From NCBI GenBank assembly GCA_025054695.1, contig JANWZI010000009.1, positions 1 through 64,000 of the forward strand: 64,000 nt of DNA. Reading direction: 5' to 3'. Below the pieces are notes generated by a model that made no database searches, was not told the DNA's origin, and saw nothing but the letters and a program-made list of their open reading frames with translations. Source of the DNA: Myxococcota bacterium. GTDB taxonomy: Bacteria > Myxococcota_A > Polyangia > Polyangiales > JANWZI01. Positions 55,801-63,143 of this stretch are shown here, piece after piece (the first letter of the stretch is position 1; each line of letters starts with the position of its first letter). The translations under genes were made by a program, and so were the position numbers.

Positions 55801-56074
55801 CGACGACGGCCTCGGCGAGACCCTCCAAGTCGGTTCGGTCGATGCGTGGCGCGGCCGGCGCCGAAGGCTTGGGAACGTCCTCGCGGCGGTTTCGGTCGCG
55901 ACGCAGCTCGCCCCGTTCCAATTTCTCTTCCAGATACCGCTCTTCGTCGCGCGTCAACGACGTCGCGCCCCCTCGGTAGTCACGATCCTTGCTCGCGAAG
56001 GGGCTCTCGCGCAGCGCCCGCTTGACGTCCATGACGGACACGCCGTGCCGGTCGGCCCACTTCTCAAGCTCCAT
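52850..56074 (-). CDS. large UvrD-like SF1 helicase with extra N-terminal domain and helical C-terminus
   Basis: About 1074 residues. After ~90 residues with a coiled/charged segment comes a compact region (~105-175) resembling a RelE/nuclease-like beta fold (YPIYLHRDVLEWHLSSE, RQKSVKGVNAGWFRTPVGG). Helicase core: Walker A GRPGAGKTTTLH (~260), Walker B FDWFVVDEVQDLT (~465), motif III VVAGDESQTVRP, motif IV HELEDNLRAPE, motif V TAKGLEFRVVGVL, motif VI ADRLLVALSRTAETLVL. The C-terminal ~400 residues are TPR-like helices. Could be a DNA-repair, RNA or defence protein; no partner gene identifies it. Start: ATG 56074 (MELEKWADRHGVS); TTG 56083 is the track start. Confidence 0.8.
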   Translation of the reverse strand: MELEKWADRHGVSVMDVKRALRESPFASKDRDYRGGATSLTRDEERYLEEKLERGELRRDRNRREDVPKPSAPAAPRIDRTDLEGLAEAVVATSRGVPRGETPYPIYLHRDVLEWHLSSETPPERRRRCVRHLQELFAFGQPTRQKSVKGVNAGWFRTPVGGTHGQQYYMWFAMHGVPVARQHDAMKALEAFAPPGARFVRAIRHHDATATPLPLGSPDEYTPLPVADLGRDEAFPDPLFDGQRNAAHSAARIRVVIGRPGAGKTTTLHVAAELVQGRVLYVTWSAALADMARAWFRVHAPRPLEIEVMTFRELLARIAPQMRLPPERSLQEAVDGLRQRVGNALSKGPWRDGNRLRAEELYAEMHAHLVGGATPVRLDETRPACEVPRMPPSAYRALRGDLGERVVDDVLRAAEALWKADSAVVAELFAGPVAAFHRALAMQRGELEVPDALAFDWFVVDEVQDLTVSELWFLVDFVARSGRRRGVRPGLVVAGDESQTVRPTAFSFGLFRRMLAERLGPEVERHELEDNLRAPEAIATLIQRADRALYRRIPRSERPAGRRPSGAGEVTVGRVARFDTSDPSSRRRLFELFAQAAGNAALIHPAAVAPEADRKLAEELNVTLWTSETAKGLEFRVVGVLDVPEWVARFDALATNDSSHAQELARSAADRLLVALSRTAETLVLAGEWAKAPAWLLGEVIAPPERAATVGAPSTAPVEGESDDGETDEELGLITAEELGELLELDASDALARIEALATQCEHLLEQRRAPEALREAERARTLLGRRDRPGAAPRPLRERVLRLCGRAEVAAALVQRDADRLQRAARRYRQADRADVATLLSRLSRASQTAAETGAPVDGEALRDVVSRLASVRQVEPALEESLMHWIAQIVDRVEARGAVALPTDKKGRAALLDGLVALAAEAPSDRDRFAQVEQTVRHRVLEQLAATAGSPAREEYRAHRSGLRDEGFGARLDARRAETDGEYALAAELYARCGEWEQALRCLRRALRWAEAARLAERVESPDAAWLRWAADLEALLERKPAGGALTDEERAHLAERVGAVLGAEVRRRRGG

Positions 56075-56151
56075 CGACCCCAATCGTGACAGAACGGTGC
56101 CACCGCCGCAGCCCGGCTCGGCAGGAGACGCACGCGTGCCGTTGCTCGCTT

Positions 56152-56278
56152 CGGTCTCGGACTCAGACTCGGTCTCGGCCTCGGTCTCCGACTCGAGCCC
56201 GGACTCGGACTCGGGCTCCGACTCGGTCTCGGATTCCTTCGCGGACTCGGACTTGTTCGCGGCTTCGGGCTCGAGCTC
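56152..56278 (+). repeat. CTCGGN hexamer array R13
   Basis: About 125 bp (ctcggactcagactcggtct...) within the 341-bp divergent gap 56075-56415 between the helicase and penicillin-acylase genes; the remainder of the gap shows no gene. Confidence 0.8.
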
Positions 56279-56415
56279 TCACTTGAGCGCAGCTGCTTGG
56301 GCTCGGGCGCCGGGCTTGCGCCGCGACGCCCGCCGTCGCCGACCCGTGGCGGAGCGCGTGCGGCGCTGGCACAGTCACCGCTGGCGTGCCCGACAGGCAC
56401 GCGCGGAGGCGTGGC

Positions 56416-59133
56416 ATGCGTTTGTTGCTTTCCGTGACGTTCGCGACCGCGGCGGCATCGATGGCGGGCGTCGGGTCGGTCGGGTGCGGTGGGGTCGACG
56501 TCGGGCCGCGGGACGGCGGCGCGGATGCCCCGCTCGACGCGGGGGTCGACGGCGGTTCCTGCGAGGAAAATCCGCTCGGTCCGGGTTGCCCCACGTGTGA
56601 CGACGATCCGTCGCTACCGTGGTGCCTCGACTGCGACGAAGATCCCTCGCTGCCCGACTGTCCCTTCGAGGAGCCGACGTTCCGGGGTCCGTCGGCGGAC
56701 ATCGAGGTCATCCGCGACACCCTGGGCATCCCGCACATCTATGCGGCGACCGACGCCGACGCGATGTTCGCCTCGGGCTACATGCAAGCCGTCGACCGGC
56801 TTTTCCAGATGGATTTGCGCCGCCGCCAGGCACTCGGCCGTCAGGCGGAGCTGTTCGGCGAGGGGCACGCCCGCCAGGACGAGATCCTTCGCACGATGAA
56901 TCTGCGCGGGCTCGCGCGGTCCACCGCGATCGCGATGCAGCGCGAGGACCCGGAGCTGTTCGAGCTGCTCGTCGCCTGGACGGCCGGTGTCAACCGGCGC
57001 ATCGACGAGGTGCTTTCGGGTGCCGCACCGCTTCCCTATGGCTTCGGCCCCGAGGGGCTCGGCTACCGGCCGGAGCGATGGAGCGTGCTCGACCCGATCG
57101 CCATCGGCAAGCTGCTGCTCTTCGGCAACGCGAACCACCTCGAATACGAGATTCTCGCGTCGATTCTGCGGCAGTACTTGCCCGAGATCTGGGACAACTT
57201 CTCGCTGTTCATCCCGCTCGAAGAGGTCTACACGCTGCCGCCGGAGCTGCGGCCCGAGTCACCGCGTCCGGGCGGTGGACGAGGCGGTGCTCCGCGCGAT
57301 CGCACCTCGACGCCGCGTCGTTGGCCTGCGTTTTCGTTCCCGCCGGACGCGCGGCGGCGGCTCGGCGAGTTCCTCGACGCGATGCGGCCGCTGCGTCCGT
57401 GGGCGAGCAACAACTGGGCCGTCGCGGGGCGGCACACGGTCGACGGGCGCCCGATGCTCGCCTCCGATCCGCATCAGCCGCTCCGCTCGCCGTCGCTGTT
57501 CTGGGCGCACCACATGAGCGCGACCGGTCCCGACGGCCGCACCCAGGTCATCGGCTGGAGCTTCGTCGGCACGCCGGGCGTGCAGCTCGGCCACAACGAC
57601 CGCGTCGCGTGGGCCGCGACGACGACGTACGCGGACACGATGGACCTGTGGAGCGTGCAGGTCCGGCGCGGCGTCGCGCGCGTCGCCGGGCGTGCCATTC
57701 CCGTGCTGCGCCACGAGGAGCGCATCGAGATTCGCGGCGCCGAGCCCCGCACGCTCGTCGTCGAGCGGGTGCCGGGGCACGGCGTGCTGCTACCCGAGGA
57801 CCTCTCCCCGTTGCCGATCGGCACGAGCGGTCGCCGGATGCTCTTCCGCTGGACCGGATTCGACCGGGGCGGCGTGGGGCACGAGTTCCAGACGTTCTAC
57901 GGCTACGACATTGCCCGCGACGTGCGCGAGTTCGCGGCGGCCGCCGAGCGCTGCGAGACGTGTCTGTTCAACTTCGTCGCGATCGACGCCACGTCGATGA
58001 CGTACCGCAGCGTTCCGCGCGTCCCGGTCCGCATGCCGGACTCGTTCGACCGCGTCCCGTACGCCATTCTCGACGGCGACGACGAGACGACCTTCTGGAC
58101 GCGTGGCGACTTGCCACTCGAACGGCTCGTACGCTTCGAGGGCGAGCCGCGCGGCTGGATCGCGACCGCCAACAACGACCCGTTCGGCTTCATCGCGGAC
58201 GGCGAGGTGCTCGGCGATCCGTGGTACTTCGGGGTGTTCTTCGATCCGGGCACGCGCGCGCGGCGCATCGAGGACGAGCTGCAGCGCCTGGTCGCGCGCG
58301 GCCGCATCACGCTCGAGGACATGCAGGCCTTGCAGACGGACACCCACAGCATCCTGGCCGATCACGTCCTCGAGCTGCTCGAGCGCGCCTGGGAGCGGCT
58401 GCCGACGGATCCGGACCTCGCGCCCTACCGCGACCGCGCGGATCTGGCGGCGCTTCGCGACGTACTGCGTCGATGGAATCGCCGGATGGACCGCAGTGAG
58501 CCGGGCGCGGTCGTCTTCGAGGGGCTGCTGTTCCTGCTCGACTCGCGCACGCTCGGCGACGAGCTGTCGCTGCTGTTCGATGCGGTGATGAGCGCCTCGC
58601 CGACGACCGTGCACAAGTGGGCCCTGCTCGCACTCAAAGGGCGCTTCGAGAACGCGGAGATGCTGGTGCCCGAAGGGCCGCACGTCGTGGTGATGCGCGC
58701 GCTCGCCGAGACGGCCGACTGGCTTCGGTCGCGGTTCGGCGGCATCGAGCCCGAGCGATACCGGTGGGCCGACCTCCACGAGACGTGTTTCGGAGCGGAT
58801 ATCGCCGGGCTCGAGGTGCCGTGCGTCCCGACCGACGGCGCGGACGGAACGGTGGACGTCTCCGAGGGCGAGCTGTTCGGCCCGGATGGGTTCCGCGAGA
58901 AGGTCCAGTCGGGCGCGGGGGCCATCTTCCGCGCCGTGTACCGGATTCGGGACGACGGCACGCCCGAGGTATGGGCGAACTTCCCCCGCGGCAACGTCGG
59001 CGACCCGCGCAGCCCGCATTTCTCCGATTTGCTCGAGGACTGGGTGGAAGGCCGGTATCGTCGGCTTCCGTTCCGGCGTGACGAGGTCGAGGCGGCCGCC
59101 GTCGAACGGCTCACCATCGCGCGTTCGCCCTGA
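56416..59133 (+). CDS. penicillin acylase-family (Ntn-hydrolase) lipoprotein
   Basis: A 905-residue protein with GGAGG 6 bp before the ATG. Signal ends GVGSVGCGG (lipoprotein-like), then an Asp/Cys linker (DGGADAPLDAGVDGG). The Ntn-hydrolase precursor has an alpha part, a spacer and the nucleophile Ser331 in RPWASNNWAVAGRHT, the residue that would become the N-terminus of the beta subunit after self-cleavage; ASDPH and LGHNDRVAWAATTT follow as in penicillin/acyl-homoserine-lactone acylases. A substrate such as an N-acyl homoserine lactone is possible but not shown. Being lipid-anchored is less usual for the family. Confidence 0.88.
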   Translation: MRLLLSVTFATAAASMAGVGSVGCGGVDVGPRDGGADAPLDAGVDGGSCEENPLGPGCPTCDDDPSLPWCLDCDEDPSLPDCPFEEPTFRGPSADIEVIRDTLGIPHIYAATDADAMFASGYMQAVDRLFQMDLRRRQALGRQAELFGEGHARQDEILRTMNLRGLARSTAIAMQREDPELFELLVAWTAGVNRRIDEVLSGAAPLPYGFGPEGLGYRPERWSVLDPIAIGKLLLFGNANHLEYEILASILRQYLPEIWDNFSLFIPLEEVYTLPPELRPESPRPGGGRGGAPRDRTSTPRRWPAFSFPPDARRRLGEFLDAMRPLRPWASNNWAVAGRHTVDGRPMLASDPHQPLRSPSLFWAHHMSATGPDGRTQVIGWSFVGTPGVQLGHNDRVAWAATTTYADTMDLWSVQVRRGVARVAGRAIPVLRHEERIEIRGAEPRTLVVERVPGHGVLLPEDLSPLPIGTSGRRMLFRWTGFDRGGVGHEFQTFYGYDIARDVREFAAAAERCETCLFNFVAIDATSMTYRSVPRVPVRMPDSFDRVPYAILDGDDETTFWTRGDLPLERLVRFEGEPRGWIATANNDPFGFIADGEVLGDPWYFGVFFDPGTRARRIEDELQRLVARGRITLEDMQALQTDTHSILADHVLELLERAWERLPTDPDLAPYRDRADLAALRDVLRRWNRRMDRSEPGAVVFEGLLFLLDSRTLGDELSLLFDAVMSASPTTVHKWALLALKGRFENAEMLVPEGPHVVVMRALAETADWLRSRFGGIEPERYRWADLHETCFGADIAGLEVPCVPTDGADGTVDVSEGELFGPDGFREKVQSGAGAIFRAVYRIRDDGTPEVWANFPRGNVGDPRSPHFSDLLEDWVEGRYRRLPFRRDEVEAAAVERLTIARSP

Positions 59134-59190
59134 TCTCACCGGGCCGGGACGAGGGCGGGCGGACCGTCACGTCGACGTTCCGAAGCGGGA

Positions 59191-59964
59191 GTGCCACCGT
59201 CGCGCAACCGGACCGTCACGTCGGTACCGGACGGTCACCTGCCCGACGTGGCGTCGGTGCTCGTCGTCGATCCCGACCCCAAGGTCGCCCAGGCGATCCG
59301 GCCGCGGCTACGTGAAGCCGGGATCGGGACCGACTCGGTCGCCTCGGCGGCCGGGGCGTTGCACCGGCTCGCTCCCCATCCGCCGAATCTGCTGCTCACC
59401 GAGATCGTGCTCCCGGATCTGCCGGGAACCGAGCTGTTGCGACGCATTCGCGCGCGCGCCGAAACGAGGCGGCTGCCCGTCATCGTCGTCTCGGAGCGCG
59501 CGGCCGAGGTCGACCGCGTCGTCGCCTTCGAGCTCGGCGCGGACGATTTCGTCGCCAAGCCGTTCAGCGCCCACGAGCTGGCGCTCCGCATCCGCGCCGT
59601 GCTCCGCAGGGCGACGACGCTCGCCGCTCCAGCCTCTCCGACGATCGTCGCGGGCTCGCTCGTCCTCGACCTCGAGGTGCCCAATCTGCGGATCGACGGC
59701 CGGAGCGTGCCGCTTTCTCCGACGGAGCTGCGTCTGCTCTCGGAGCTGATCCGTCACCCCGGTCGAGTGCTTTCGAGGCAGGCGTTGCTGACCGCGGTAT
59801 GGCCGCGTCCGACGACCACCGACCGTCGGGCGGTGGACACCGCGGTGCGAAGGCTTCGCGCTCGCCTCGGCCCGCTGGGCGACCGCATCGAGACCGTACG
59901 CGGCTTCGGCTATCGCTGGCGCCCGGACGAATCTGCCTCCGATCATCGGCGGGCGGCCGGTTGA
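59191..59964 (+). CDS. OmpR/PhoB-type response regulator with a non-phosphorylatable receiver
   Basis: A 257-residue regulator: receiver domain (~20-135) and C-terminal winged-helix DNA-binding domain (~155-245; LSPTELRLLSELIRHPGRVLSRQALL, TVRGFGYRW). The receiver has Glu71 (LLLTEIVLPD) where the phospho-acceptor Asp should be and VVDPDP, so one of the two acidic metal-binding residues is Pro; Lys123 (DDFVAKPF) and Ser101 remain. It is thus likely phosphorylation-independent. Start GTG 59191; start uncertain. No histidine kinase is encoded in the window, so it is an orphan; it follows the penicillin-acylase gene by 57 bp. Confidence 0.85.
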   Translation: MPPSRNRTVTSVPDGHLPDVASVLVVDPDPKVAQAIRPRLREAGIGTDSVASAAGALHRLAPHPPNLLLTEIVLPDLPGTELLRRIRARAETRRLPVIVVSERAAEVDRVVAFELGADDFVAKPFSAHELALRIRAVLRRATTLAAPASPTIVAGSLVLDLEVPNLRIDGRSVPLSPTELRLLSELIRHPGRVLSRQALLTAVWPRPTTTDRRAVDTAVRRLRARLGPLGDRIETVRGFGYRWRPDESASDHRRAAG

Positions 59965-59995
59965 GCGAACGGGCGAATCTCGGATGGAGCTCCAG

Positions 59996-60112
59996 TCGCA
60001 GTCGGAGCCCGAGACAGAGTCCGAGACCGAGTCCGAGACCGAGACAGAGTCCGAGCCTGTGACCGAGCCCGTGACCGACCCCGTGACCGAGTCCGAGCCC
60101 GAGACCGACTTG
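59996..60112 (-). repeat. CTCGGN hexamer array R14
   Basis: About 115 bp of NCCGAG units (gagaccgagtccgagaccga) between the co-directional response regulator and glycosyltransferase genes. Confidence 0.8.
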
Positions 60113-60180
60113 GATCCGGCGATTGCGTTGCAGCGCGTCCGCGAACCGCGGGCGGGCCGCGTGATGTATGGTCGCGCCCG

Positions 60181-61500
60181 ATGGAGATCCTTTTCATCAG
60201 CGACGCGGTGGCTCCGTTCGGAACCGGTTGGGCCGCCGAGGCCGCCGCGTGTCTCGGCAAGGCGCTGCGCTCGTCCGGGCACCGCGTGACGGTCGTCTGC
60301 CCGCTGCCGCCGGGAATCGACCCGGTGCGCCGTTCGCTCTCGCGGCGTCTGACGCGGCTCGAGGGGCAAGGCGACGGGGGGCGAGTGAGCTTCGACGTCT
60401 ACGAGGGCCGCACGCCCGGTGGTGTCGAGACGGTGCTTCTCGGCGCCCAGGGTCACTCGTGCGACGTGGCATCGGAGCCGTCGATGGGCGCGGCGTTCGC
60501 GGACGCCGTCGTACGGCTCGTGAAGCAGCGTACTGCCGCGCCGGACATCGTGCACGCGGAGGGCCGAGCCGGTGCGGCGGCGCTCGTTGCATTCGATTCG
60601 GACGAGGCTCCCGCCGCGCCACGGATCCTCGTGGTGCGGCCGGGCGACGCGGATGACGAGCGCACGGCCCGCGCGCTCGCCGTCGCCGACGCGCTCGTGG
60701 TTCCGTCTCCGACGGTCGCTCGCCGACTGCGCGAAGAGGACTCCGAGCAGGGACCCCTGGCGGCCTTCGTTCGCGAGGGGCGCGGCCCCGTCGTCGGCAT
60801 CCTCGATGGCCTGGACGCCGCAGTCTGGAACCCAATGACCGATCCGCTTCTGCCCGCGCGCTTCGATGCGTTCGACCGCGCGGGCAAGTCCACCTGCCGC
60901 ATCGAGCTGCAGCGCCGTCTCGAGCTCCCGCTGCGCGCGGACATTCCCCTGGTCGCGGCTCTGGTCGGCGCGGCCGATGGCGGCTGGCAGCTCCTCGAGG
61001 CGACGGCGCCGCGGATTCTGCGCAACGAGCTCGAGCTCGTCCTGCTGCTCGACGGGCCGCCCGATGATCCCCGATTCGAGCGGCTGCGCGCCGTGGCGGC
61101 GCGCTATTCCGAGCGGTGCGCCGCGGTCGGCGCCAGCGCGGAGCTCCTTCACCGCGCGATTGCCGCGGCCGACGTCGTGCTGTGTCCCCCCGCGGGTGCC
61201 CCTGGTACTTCGCTGCACCTGTCTGCGTGTCGCTACGGCGCTCTGCCCGTCGTGCGGCGCACGCCATGGACTGCGGATGCCCTCGTCGATTGCGATCCCG
61301 CGCTCGAGACGGGCGATGCGTTCTTCTTCGACCGCGTCGACGAAGAGGAATGGCTCGCCACCGTTCGCCGTGCCGTGGCTGCGTTCCATCGGGGCGCGCG
61401 TTTCGAGGCGCGGCGCACCCACGTCATGCGCCGGGATCACTCCTGGGATCGGGCCGCCCGCCAGTACGAGGCGCTGTACCGCCGCCTCACCGCCGGCTGA
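60181..61500 (+). CDS. degenerate glycogen synthase-like (GT5/GT4-type) glycosyltransferase
   Basis: A 439-residue protein with two-domain GT-B layout. The second part contains a GT5-like block (GLDAAVWNPMTDPLLPARFDAFDRAGKSTCRIELQRRLELP is spread over ~210-255, matching the 'DxxVWNPxxDP' region of GlgA). At the N-terminus, SDAVAPFGTGWAAEAAACLGKAL replaces the K(T/V)GGLxDV loop that binds ADP-glucose in true glycogen synthases, so the usual donor site is missing. The C-terminal ExG-type motif is also unclear. It may have a changed substrate or be non-catalytic. Start: ATG 60181 (MEILFISDAVAPFG), fitting the family. Confidence 0.75.
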   Translation: MEILFISDAVAPFGTGWAAEAAACLGKALRSSGHRVTVVCPLPPGIDPVRRSLSRRLTRLEGQGDGGRVSFDVYEGRTPGGVETVLLGAQGHSCDVASEPSMGAAFADAVVRLVKQRTAAPDIVHAEGRAGAAALVAFDSDEAPAAPRILVVRPGDADDERTARALAVADALVVPSPTVARRLREEDSEQGPLAAFVREGRGPVVGILDGLDAAVWNPMTDPLLPARFDAFDRAGKSTCRIELQRRLELPLRADIPLVAALVGAADGGWQLLEATAPRILRNELELVLLLDGPPDDPRFERLRAVAARYSERCAAVGASAELLHRAIAAADVVLCPPAGAPGTSLHLSACRYGALPVVRRTPWTADALVDCDPALETGDAFFFDRVDEEEWLATVRRAVAAFHRGARFEARRTHVMRRDHSWDRAARQYEALYRRLTAG

Positions 61501-61521
61501 CGTCGGTCGGGGTTCGATCGC

Positions 61522-61650
61522 CGGACTCGGCCTCCGGCTCGGGCTCGGGCTCGGGCTCGGACTCTGTCTCGGTCTCGGTCTCGGTCTCCGACTCGGACTC
61601 GGTCTCGGTCTCGGTCTCCGACTCGGACTCGGCCTCCGGCTCGGACTCGC
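61522..61650 (+). repeat. CTCGGN hexamer array R15
   Basis: About 130 bp in regular phase (ctcggtctcggtctcggtct...), between the glycosyltransferase and MYXO-CTERM genes, opposite in orientation to R14 across the glycosyltransferase gene. Confidence 0.8.
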
Positions 61651-61709
61651 ACGCGGTCCCGAGCGACCCCTCTTGTCGGTGTGCACGCATCGGCGCGACG
61701 CTGGGCCCG

Positions 61710-63143
61710 GTGCTCGCTGCCGTCATCGGCTGGATCGCCGCATCGTTCGCCGTCCCGGCTCGCGCCGAGCCCGACGCCGGTGCGGATGCCGGTTCCGCCT
61801 ATTGTCCGCCGGACGTCGTCGAATGCCACGGCGAGCCGCTGGACTTCGAATGGAGCGAGGCGGCGTTCGAGGGCATCGATCTCGACACGGGCTGGGTGCC
61901 CCCCGACGGCGCGATCCAGCTCCGCTTCGGGCTGCGCGCAGCCGGGCGCACGCGCATCGCGATGGGCACCACGGGCGCGCTGTGGTGGCCCGCGCCCATC
62001 GAGGCATCCCTCGTGGGCAGGCGCGGCGGCGGTCGACTCGAGATCGATTACGGTCTCGAGATCACCGCGCGGCTGCGGTTCGACGTCGAGGTGGCGGGTT
62101 CCCGCTACCGCTGGGAAGGCGACATCCCCCTGCCCGGCGGGATTCCGCGCGACCTGGCGGCCTCGGCGAGCGGAACGTTCGACCCGCTGCTGCTTCCCGG
62201 TGCGTCGGATCGCCCGGTCGAGGTGTCCGATGCGACGGGCCGCATCCGGCTCTTGCGCTACGACGCCATCGGGGCGGTCGTCTCGATTCCCGGTGTCGGT
62301 GGCGGAGTCGCCGCCGACGTGTCCGTCCGTCTGGACGCGCGCTACGCGACCGATCGCGTCGAGGTGCGCACGGGGCGCGTCATCGAGCGCGAGGGGGCCG
62401 CTTCGGTGCTCTCGCCGCCGACCGGTTCCATCGACGGGTTCGGCGGCTCCGTGTCGGTGGGCTTCGGCCCGGTCGGCACGCTCGAGCGCGAGGTCTGGTT
62501 GACGGTCTATCCGACGCTCTACCTCGAGATCGTCGGCCGGCGTTTCGACTACACGATCGCCACCATCGAAGCGCGCGTCGCGGCGGAGCGCACGGAGGTG
62601 CGTTTCGAACCGCGTACGCTGCACGCGGCGCTCCCCGACGCCGACGTCACTCCCTTGGAGATGGATTTCGGCCCGGTTCCGGTCGGCGGTCGCGCCGAGC
62701 GCTTCGTCGACGTCTTCGACGACGGCGAGGCGCCACTTCGAGTGACGGCCGCCGAGCCCGAGGGGCCGTTCGAGGTCGACCCGCTGGCGCTCGACGTCGA
62801 ACCGCACGCCACGCGACGCCTGTCGGTCCGTTTCGCCCCGCTCCACGCCGGGCCCCACGCCTCGACGTTGCTGCTGTCGACGAACGACCCGGACGAGCCG
62901 CTGCTCGCGGTGCGGCTTCGCGGAGAAGGTGTCGCCGTGGATGGCGGCGTTCCCGACGCGGGCGCGGACGCGGCGCCGGAGGCTTCGGGAATGCCGGGCC
63001 CGTACCGGCCGGCGAGCGCGGGAGGATGCGGCTGTCGTCTGGGTCGGCCGCGCTCGTGGCTCGTCGAGGGGACGTCGGTCGTGGCGTTGGCCTTCGTGGC
63101 CTGCGCCCGACGTCCACGGCGCCCCCGGCACGTGCGTCGCTAG
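61710..63143 (+). CDS. exported choice-of-anchor protein with MYXO-CTERM-like tail
   Basis: About 477 residues. The N-terminus is hydrophobic (VLAAVIGWIAASFAVPARA), a likely signal ending at ARA; the start is uncertain because only GTG 61710 or a CTG precedes it and the frame is open back through array R15. The middle is beta-rich (residues ~60-300), followed by an ASPM/SPD-2/Hydin-like (choice-of-anchor D) domain (LEMDFGPVPVGGRAERFVDV, STNDPDEPLLAVRLRGEG). The C-terminus has a Gly/Cys motif (SAGGCGCRLG), a hydrophobic segment and a basic end (RRPRRPRHVRR), matching the MYXO-CTERM sorting signal. Surface-anchored after processing. Overlaps the next gene by 4 bp. Confidence 0.75.
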   Translation: MLAAVIGWIAASFAVPARAEPDAGADAGSAYCPPDVVECHGEPLDFEWSEAAFEGIDLDTGWVPPDGAIQLRFGLRAAGRTRIAMGTTGALWWPAPIEASLVGRRGGGRLEIDYGLEITARLRFDVEVAGSRYRWEGDIPLPGGIPRDLAASASGTFDPLLLPGASDRPVEVSDATGRIRLLRYDAIGAVVSIPGVGGGVAADVSVRLDARYATDRVEVRTGRVIEREGAASVLSPPTGSIDGFGGSVSVGFGPVGTLEREVWLTVYPTLYLEIVGRRFDYTIATIEARVAAERTEVRFEPRTLHAALPDADVTPLEMDFGPVPVGGRAERFVDVFDDGEAPLRVTAAEPEGPFEVDPLALDVEPHATRRLSVRFAPLHAGPHASTLLLSTNDPDEPLLAVRLRGEGVAVDGGVPDAGADAAPEASGMPGPYRPASAGGCGCRLGRPRSWLVEGTSVVALAFVACARRPRRPRHVRR

